Assembly (NCBI GenBank): GCA_014729595.1
Contig: WJJU01000164.1
Coordinates: 1-10,025 of the forward strand
DNA: 10,025 nt
Origin: Chitinivibrionales bacterium
GTDB taxonomy: Bacteria > Fibrobacterota > Chitinivibrionia > Chitinivibrionales > WJMI01
Reading direction: 5' to 3'
This document shows, piece by piece, positions 1 to 9,300 of this stretch. Within the stretch, counting starts at the first letter, position 1. Each line of letters opens with the position of its first letter. The translations under genes and the position numbers were made by a program. The notes below the pieces were generated by a model. The model did not search any database, was not told where the DNA came from, and saw only the letters and a program-made list of their open reading frames with translations.

Positions 1-2
1 GA

Positions 3-383
3 AGCGGCCATCCGCGCTATGAGCTGATAAATATCGCTTATACTTTACAAGTTGGACGTGAGGCATTTCCATTCCGGCTTGCAATCATCGCCGATAGCGT
101 CACACGGTTAACGGAGCGACTGGCCTCGTATGTTGATAAGGGCGCGGATGGGAAAAATATCTTTTTCGGTGTTGTTAACGAAGATGGATCGAAAGCGCGT
201 GAAATGGCGACGCAAGCTTCAATAAACGATGATTCAAAGAAGCATATATCAAGCCAAGACCTTGCGGAATCGGCGATGATCTGGGTCAATGGGGGCGAGC
301 TGGATTGGGCCACATTCTATGACTCGCCACCGCCGCACAAGGTCTCCTTGCCGACCTATCCTTTTGCTCGGGACCGCTATTGG
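3..383 (+). other. C-terminal flanking linker of the upstream ketosynthase (KS1 tail)
   Basis: Residues 1-127 form the post-KS linker of trans-AT systems (RhiE-like linker family). The opening segment around residues 13-24 reads AYTLQVGREAFP, the usual start of the second half of this linker. It ends with LPTYPFARDRYW at 116-127, the conserved LPTYPF-x5-W signature. The catalytic body of KS1, with its Cys and two His, is upstream of the window, so its activity cannot be judged. The linker runs straight into a DH domain with no AT between them, the main mark of a trans-AT module. A second, diverged copy of this linker closes KS2. Confidence 0.9.
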
Positions 384-3300
384 GGAGTGATAGCCGCTCG
401 TAACGAGTATCCTTTGATAGACCGCATTGTTGCGGATAAGAGTCTCGGATCCAGTCTAGTGTTCAATAAGTCTTTGGACACTTCCGATCCCTTGGTTCGT
501 GATCATGTTATTAACGGTGACCCAATGCTTCCGGGCGTAGGCTATTTGGAGATGGCACTCGAAGTCGGGAAGCAAATTATCGGGAAAGCACCGCATGTTC
601 TTACGCAAATATTTTGGACAAAGCCCTTGCGAATGGGAGGCAAATCGCGAACGCCGTCGATTGAGGTGGGTCGACGCGACGATGGATCGATGCATTTCGA
701 AGTCACGAGCGTCGAGGGTGCCGCGTATCGGAAGCATTGTGTAGGGAAAATAAAGGAAACCGGCGCATCGCGGCCTCGGCGCGTATCGATCGAGGATATT
801 AAATCCCGATGCACGCAAGAATTTTCCGGGGACGAAATTTACGAGCGCTTCAGCCAAGCCGGCGTCGCTTATGGCCCTCTTTTTCGCGGAATAGTAAGGG
901 TTTGGCGAGGGGAAGGGGAAACGCTCAGCCTTCTGTCCACAGACCACCTCGCCGCCGATGATTTACATGGTGCATTCGTGCTTCACCCGACAATTGCGGA
1001 CGGGGCGTTGCAGTCGATTATCGCGCTCCGAGGAATGTCAACCCAAGAAAATGCCGTTTTTGTCCCTTACTCAATAGAAACCGTCGAGGTATTTCGTCCC
1101 TGCGGGTCTCCGTCTTATTCTCATGTTAAGGCTTTGAACAACGAAAGGATCGAAGTATCGATTATGGATGCGGGAGGCATTATATGCGTGCTTATGCGGG
1201 ATGTGATCCTTCGTACAATAGCGCAAACCGTAGAAACTTGTCTCTGCCGCCCCGACTGGATCGAGATCGACCGGAAAGCACCGTCCAATCCAATCGGGGA
1301 TGACGTGCCGAGGAATGCACCGAGGCGGATGATGGTTATCGCTCCGGAAAAAAACCCTCGCTTTGGCGAGATACTCCATGCATTTGCCGTGGACCGCAAT
1401 TGTCAAGCTATCCTGTTGGGTACGCGAAGCGAGCGTCTTTCAGCCAACCAACGCAGCATTGATGTGCGGGATCGACATGCCCTTGATCGTATTATTGGTG
1501 AGGCGGCGGAGAACGGCTCGTTCCCATACGATACCATATTATTCTTTGCGGATAGCCCTTACGCAGTTTTCAGCGATTACACGGAGGCTCTTCGACAAAC
1601 GAAGGAGATCGGGATTCTCTCTCTCTTCAGATTATTGAAAGCGTTGCTCAAGGTCACCAATAACGCATCCTCGATCCGGGTATGCATCTTCACGAATAGG
1701 GCGCATTCGTTCAATCAAAGCACTATCGCTGATCCCCATTCAGCGTCTTTGTACGGCTTGGCAACGAGCGTATCCAAGGAATTCAATAAAATTAGGTGTA
1801 CATGCTTCGACACCGACCTCGATTCATCGGAGAGTTTTTCGAAAGCCGGCTACCCTGAGTCGATACTCGATCTCATTGAAGATGAAGCCGTAATCGACGG
1901 TGCCGGTGTAGTATCATTACGTAACGGCAAAGCATATTCACGACGTTATTTGCCGTTGAAGCTTCCCCGGATAGTTAATTCAGGCCTCAAACAGCGTGGA
2001 GTATACCTCATTGTTGGGGGAATGAGCGGAATCGGACTTGTTTTGAGCAGGTATTTAGCCGCAAATTATCAAGCATGCCTGGTTCTTGTGGGTAGAAGCC
2101 CTCTGAAGGCCGAAAAGAAAAACCTAATCAGGGAATTAGAACAAATCGGCGGCAGTGCGATGTATACCCAAGCGGATGTCAGTGATTTGGCGGAGATGAA
2201 GGAAGCGGTTGAGCGGGGGAAAAGCCGGTTCGGTGTTATACAAGGCGCCGTCCACTCAGCGATAGTTCTCGATGACTGTTCATTCAAGCAGATGGATGAA
2301 AACTCGCTTGCCGAAGTACTCGCGCCCAAGGTCGACGGCTGCATACATTTCCAGAAAGCATTAAGCGATGAACATCTTGATTTCATGCTGTTCTTCTCAT
2401 CAACGCAATTCATCTCTCCCAATCCGGGTCAGGCTAACTATGCCGCGGCTTCGACGTTCGAAGATGCCTATTCGGCGTTCCTTAACCAGGAAAAACCGTA
2501 TCCGGTCAAATTGATAAACTGGGGCTACTGGGGTAGTGTAGGGATAGTAGCCCGCCCGGAAATGCAAGAAAAAATGGCTCGTATAGGGATCCATTCCATT
2601 GAACCTCACGAGGGGCTGCAAGCAATCGAAACGGCCTTGAGTTCCCCAATCGATCAGCTCATTATGATTAAGGCGAATTGTGACGCTCTTGAGAGAACCG
2701 GTGTAGACTTCAAAGCGAATTTTTGGGTACGTGAGCAAACATTCCATTCGATCCTTACTGAGATGCTGCGCAATCCCCCGTTTCCGAAGGTCCCGGAAGA
2801 TATAGAAAATCTTACTTTTGGAGTTTCTCGTTTCACCGAGTTTTGTCGCTATTCTTTGCTCGATGTTTTTATACGGATGGGCGCCTTTCGGGAAGGCGGA
2901 GAAGTCCATGACATCCGTGAGTTCGCATCCAAGCTTGCCGTCCATCCGGGGCATCGCCGGCTCCTTGACGCTTTGTTGGACATACTATGTGATTGGGGCA
3001 TTATTGAATTTTCCCAAAAACAACTCGTAACCACCGAATTGGCGGCATCCGATCGCGTGAAAGAAGGTCTCAAGAACCTACGAAGTGAACGACAAGAAAT
3101 CTTGGCATCATATCCTCGGCTATCGGGACAAATTAAGTTGCTTTGCCGATGCATTGACCATTACCCCCAGATCCTGACGGGCGAGATTGCCGCTACCGAC
3201 GTGGTTTTTCCCGATGGTTCGACAAGTCTGGTGGAAGGCGTATATCGTGACAACGTGATTGTAGATGCACTGAATGATTTCATTGCCGATTGCGTCGTCT

Positions 3301-6300
3301 CTTTCATTGTTCGAAAGCTTAAACAAGATCCAACGAGTCGAGTGAATATTTTGGAATTGGGAGCCGGCACGGGTGGAACCAGCTCCAAGGTGCTTCCGGC
3401 AATTCGCGAATACGCCGACTCGTTGCATTACTGCTACACCGATCTATCCCCTGCGTTCATCGAACACGGCAAGCGAGAGTATGGACGAGATTACTCCTTC
3501 ATGAACTTTGCACTTCTCGACATCGAAAAAGACATGGCAAAACAGCTTTCCGCCGGTAACAGCGGAACCGAAGAATTCGACATAGTCATAGCCTCTAATG
3601 TTGTCCATGCCGTTAAAAACGTCAGGGATACCCTTCTGAATATTAAAGGTATTCTAAGAGCCAACGGCTGGCTTCTGCTGAACGAAATGACCGAGCTAAA
3701 CCCGTTTCTCACTCTTACGTTCGGTCTTCTGGAAGGCTGGTGGTTATTCGAAGACGAAGAGCGGCGTGTCAAGCACTCCCCTCTGCTGAAATCCGAGACA
3801 TGGGAAAGTCTTCTGACGGAAATCGGGTTCAAGCAGGTTGCCGCTCATTTGGGACGGATCGCGCCGGGAATAGAGGAGCTTTCTCAACATGCAATAATTG
3901 CCGAAAGCGACGGTTGTTCGATAAAAAATTTCTACGACGAGACCACCATGTTTATTGACATACAAAAAAAGGATGCCGCACCGGCCCATGAACGCAATAG
4001 ATCTTCGACACCTTCGCCCGTCGACCCGCGCCCGGCCCCGGCATTTCCGGATGACACTCTCGTGTTTATCAAAAACGGGACATCGGCTATAGTTTGTGAG
4101 TGCCTTGGCAAAGAACCGAATGAAGTCAAACCGGATAAGCAATTCTCTGATTTAGGTGTGGATTCCATAATTGCGGTTGATCTTATTGCTAAGATTAACG
4201 AGTATTTTTCCATCGTCCTTAAGACTACGGTCATTTACGACTATCCCAATATCGAATCACTCTCGGCACACATACATGGAGAACACAATCCGGTAGTCCC
4301 AACTCTCGATTGCGAAGCGGCCGACCATTCACCGGCAACCGCGCCGTTTATCGGGGCAAACGTAGCCGAGCACACTTGTTCCTACAATTGCGAACCCGAA
4401 GATTCACATTGCGGTACCCAACCCCGAGGTTCTCGTGTTGAGGCATTTCATCCGAAAAAATTTCCGGCCGTCGTGCTTTGTAAGCCCGGCGACATTAGCG
4501 ATATAGCGGTAAGTCATGTCGCTTGTTCGTCGCCGGAAAAGGATGAGATCCAAGTCGCCGTCAAAGCATTCTCTTTGAACTTCGGAGACCTCCTTTGCGT
4601 TCGTGGTCTCTATCCCACTATGCCTCCATACCCCTTCACACCGGGGTTCGAAATCGCCGGCAGGGTCGTTCAGGTCGGCCCGGACGTGAAACATTTGAAA
4701 GTGGGCGATGCAGTTTTCGGCGTTACCGGTGAGCGATTGGGCGGACAAGGTGTATATGTAAACACACGGGAATGCTTCGTTACCCAAAAGCCGACTTGGC
4801 TGAGTTACGAGGACGCCTGCTCATTACCGGTGGTGTTCTTGACTGTTTATCATGTGTTCAAGAAAGCCGTGGTGGAAGCCGGAGAGCGGGTCCTGATCCA
4901 AACGGGCGCCGGAGGAATCGGGCTCATGGCGATTCAGCTCGCTCAGTGGAAAGGCGCCGAAGTGTATACTACGGTCGGATCACGTGAAAAGGCTGAATAC
5001 GTGCACCAACTCGGCGTAAAGAATGTCATTCTGTATCGCGAAGAAGATTTTTTCGAGGTTATTATGCGCGAAACCGACGGCCGCGGCGTTGACCTGGTCA
5101 TAAACACCTTATCCGGCGAAAACATACAAAAAGGACTCGATGTAGTAGCGCCGGAGGGTCGTTACGCGGAGATCGCCATGACGGGGCTGAAAAGCGGGGC
5201 TCCCGTAAGTTTGTCCAATCTCGTTCACAACCAAACCTTCTTCAGTATCGACCTAAGACGGATACTCGCCGCAAAGGCGGGAACGGCGCACGAGTATCTT
5301 GGTAAGCTGTTGGAACTAATGGAAGCGGGGATAGTCAAACCAACCGTCGGCAAGGTATTCAAGTTCGATGAGGTGCAAGACGGATACCGTTATATGAACG
5401 ACCGTAAAAACATTGGCAAAATTGTAGTAAACCAACTGCCAATCACCGAAACCGTTAATACAGCTCCGAGCAAAGTACCCGCCCGCGCGGAACGTCCCAA
5501 TACCGGCCAAAGCATTTCGGCTTCTCAACCGACTTTTGACATTGCGATTATCGGCATGTCCGGGCGATTCCCCGGAGCGGAGAATATCGATGAGTTCTGG
5601 ACAAACTTACAAGAGGGGTGCAATGCAATAACGGTAGTACCCGAGAATCGATGGGATCCCGATCGTTACTATGATCCCGACCCGACCGTTCCCAACAAAA
5701 CTACAAGTAAATGGGGCGGTTTCTTACGGGATATCGACCGATTCGATGCTGAGTTCTTCGGAATATCCGGGAGGGAAGCTTTCTTCTCGGACCCCCAGCA
5801 AAGAATATTTTTGGAAGAGTCGTGGAAAGCGCTTGAAGACGCCGGTTATGCCATTCCCGCTATGTCCAACAAAAAGTGCGGAGTTTTTGTGGGGGTCTCG
5901 GCGGGCGATTATCAAACAAGAATGTTCGGACGGCCGCTCGACGACGCACATTTCTTCTGGGGAAATGCAAGCTCTATCCTTGCGGCACGTATTTCATATT
6001 TCCTAAACCTCAAAGGTCCCAGCATCGCCGTCGACACCGCCTGTTCATCTTCGCTGACCGCCCTTCATTATGCTTGCCGCAGCCTTTTGGCGGGAGAATG
6101 CGAGACGGCTCTATGCGGAGGCGTACACCTTATCACCTCTCCGAATTTTCACATACTCGCCGGCAAGGCCGGTATGCTTTCGCCGGACGGAAAGTGTAGC
6201 GTATTTGACAAAAGCGCCAATGGATTTGTACCCGGCGAAGCGGTGGGCGCCGTGGTGCTCAAGCCGCTTTCGACGGCACAACGTGACCGCGACTATATAT

Positions 6301-9300
6301 ACGGCGTTATCAAGGGGACCGCTATAAACCAAGACGGCAAAACCAATGGTATCACCGCCCCAAGCGCACTTTCACAAACCGAGGTTGAAGCCGAGGTATA
6401 TAAATCATTCAATATTTCACCTGATTCCATTTCGTATGTTGAAGCACATGGAACAGCCACCAACCTGGGAGATCCAATCGAGCTGCAAGCGCTTACGAAT
6501 GCATTCCGCTCTTTCACGAAACGCCGAGGCTATTGTGCCATAGGTTCGGTAAAAAGTAATGTCGGTCATGGCGCCACCGCCGCGGGTATCACCGGACTGA
6601 TTAAAATCTTGCTGGCCATGAAAAACAAAACCCTTCCCCCGTCGCTTAACTATCGCACACCCAATCCTCTTATTGACTTTGAAACAAGTCCGTTCTATGT
6701 GAATACCGAATGCCGGCCATGGGAGACCGATTCAAATACTCCTCGGCGAGCCGCCTTGAGTTCTTTCGGGTTTAGTGGAACCAACGTCCATGTCGTCGTT
6801 GAGGAATCGTGTCAAACAAATATTAAACACCCGAAGCACGCTCGTCCTTCTTGGTTAATACCCATATCCGCCAAAACGGAGACTGCGCTACGCCGGAAAC
6901 TAAGATCGCTCGTTGAATGGCTGGAACGCGACGGTACTCGCTATACCCTTGCCGACATTGCTTATACCCTGGCGGTCGGGAGAACCCATTTTCCGCTGCG
7001 GATTGCTCTGATTATCCAAAGCAAATCGGAATTAGCCGAAACGCTCGGATCGGCACTCGACGACGAGTCAATTTGGAAGGAGCTGTTTGTAAACATTGAG
7101 GAATCATCGGCCACCACGAAGACAAACGGCGCTCACACCGCAATCGGCCGCAAGCGGGAGGTATATGACACCGGCGTAAAACCTATCGATAAAGATCATC
7201 GTCACCAACTACAATCGGTTTATGAACACTACCGCAGTGGTGCCGATCCCGAATGGTCGTGTTTGTTCAACGACCTCGACTGCCGTCGCATCCCATTGCC
7301 CACCTACCCTTTTGAGGGAGATCGATACTGGATAGAGTCGCCGAATTATGGGGAAACCTCGGAGAAAGGCTTGCGGAAAATCGACAAATCGGTTCCAATC
7401 AACACACGAAACTCCATGCCCGTCGCCGCGATTGTTGCAAGCATCGTTTCCGAAGTGTTGGGCACCCCGGAAGCAAAGATTGAGCCCGGCAAGAATTTGC
7501 ACGAATATGGATTGGATTCAATTTTGAGCATGAAGCTGTTGAACAGATTAAACAATCGTTTTGCCCTCGACTTAGGATCCGAAACCTTGAATGAATTTCC
7601 GACCATTGCCGAATTAGTCCATATCGTGTCTAAAAAAGCATCCGAAGGCATGAGTACCGACACAAGAAAAACGGCGATTGATTCCGGAAATAAAGGGCCT
7701 CGAGAATCAATCGAAACATTGAGAATCGACTGTTCCGGGCGCGAAAATGCCAATCAAAACGGAAGGGAGGAAGGTGTTTCCCTGCTTGTTAAATTGCTGC
7801 GTAACGGTATGGGAGTATACCGCCAAAATGGCAGTCTCGTAGTAGAGTATGGGCAAGGAAGTTTGAGTGATACAATACGCGAGCAGGCAATCAAACATGG
7901 AGTAACACTCTACCCTGTTCTTGATCCCGAAAAGAAGTATTTTGCAATGTCGGATTCACAAAAGGCCTATTGCATCGAGACTGAATTGTACAAGAATCCC
8001 GCTTATCAGACCGTGTCACCCGTATGGATCGAAGAGGCGATAGACTATTCTCTGTATGAGAACGCCCTCCACTTAGTCATGTTACGGCATGATATCTTGC
8101 GTACGACATTCCCAAATTTTGGTAAAGCCCGGGCTCAGGTTATCAACGCCGAACCGATGCTGCAAACGGCGTATCAAGACATAAGTACATTTGATTGCAA
8201 GACCCAAGACGCGCGTATCGCAGAAACGCTGCGCCAAGAAAAAGTCACGATGTTCGATTTGAAGGCTGGTCCGCTGCTCAGATTCACATTCATTAAACTT
8301 AGGGAGGCACGGCACCTTCACATTATCGCCATTCACCATACGATTGCGGATGGTGCCTCCATGCATTTGCTTTTAAGCGAAATCACCGCAACCTATCGAG
8401 CGATGAAGAATGGAGACAGGGTCGACCTGCCTCCTCCCGCCGTCCAATACAGACATTATGTAGCCTCGCAGGCTACATTAAAGCCGACGGTGTTGCATGA
8501 TGAATCTCGCTTTTGGCGAGAAAGACTACTTTCGCATTCTTTCCATACCGAGATTCCTACCGATTACCCGCGGCCACAACGCCTAAACTATCGGTGTGGA
8601 GTAACAATGGTCCCCTTCACGAATGATGAACGCGACAGCCTTCAAGCATTCTGCCGGAAAATGAACATCAGCTTGACCACCTTATCGCTTGCCGGACTTG
8701 CGGTTACGCTTCACAACTGGTCCGGCAAGAAAATTATTAGTATTGGAACCGCGTCAAACCAAAGACATCGCTTGGAGTACGAAAAGTGCATAGGGGATTT
8801 CAACGACCTCATTCCCTTTCAGGTGAAATTCGAAGCTAACGAAAAACTCGGAAATAGGCTCTACCGGGTCTCAGAATCGTTCAAGGAGGCGTATTCACAC
8901 CGTAGCGTTTCATTTGCTCAACTTGTAAAATTAATCGGGATTGAGCGCAATCCAAGCGGTATGTTCTACAATGTTGTCTTCGACAGCCTACTTAACATTG
9001 ATTCATTCTCGAAAAGTGAGGGGCAATCGGAATTCGCTTATACCATGAAACCTTTGAGCGCTCACAATTTCATAAATTTAACATACTCATTAAGCGATCT
9101 TTTCCTTCTATTGATGGGCGATCGTGAAAGGACGGCTATTGTGTGTGCTTACCAGCGCACCCTCTTCAAACAAGAGACAATAACATCGGTTCTGCAATCG
9201 TTCAAGCAGGCATTGCACTCTTTCATCGAAGACGATCGCTCGAGCACGTCAAGAAAATCAACGGATATAACGGACATGGGCCGAATATCGGTAACAACCT

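Noticed and set aside
2400..2954. Minus-strand open frame of 184 codons, and similar antisense frames at 456-947, 3744-4142, 7346-7753 and 9149-9550
   Set aside because: They lie opposite well-defined KR, DH, MT, ACP and TE coding sequence, resemble no family, and have low-complexity or erratic composition. They are shadows of the plus-strand gene.
3964..3970. Run of seven A bases, a possible frameshift or slippage site (another at 9941-9947)
   Set aside because: The same frame is open and carries recognisable domains on both sides of each run, so no frameshift is needed.
5671..6199. Plus-strand open frames in other phases over KS2 (5671-6006 and 5876-6199), and one over the KR at 1363-1638
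   Set aside because: They overlap conserved KS2 or KR codons, including the KS2 active-site Cys region, in the wrong phase and show no protein-like motifs.
6807..7421. A possible acyltransferase domain between KS2 and ACP2
   Set aside because: The stretch is accounted for by the KS-flanking linker ending in LPTYPFEGDRYW; there is no GHSxG motif and too little space for an AT.
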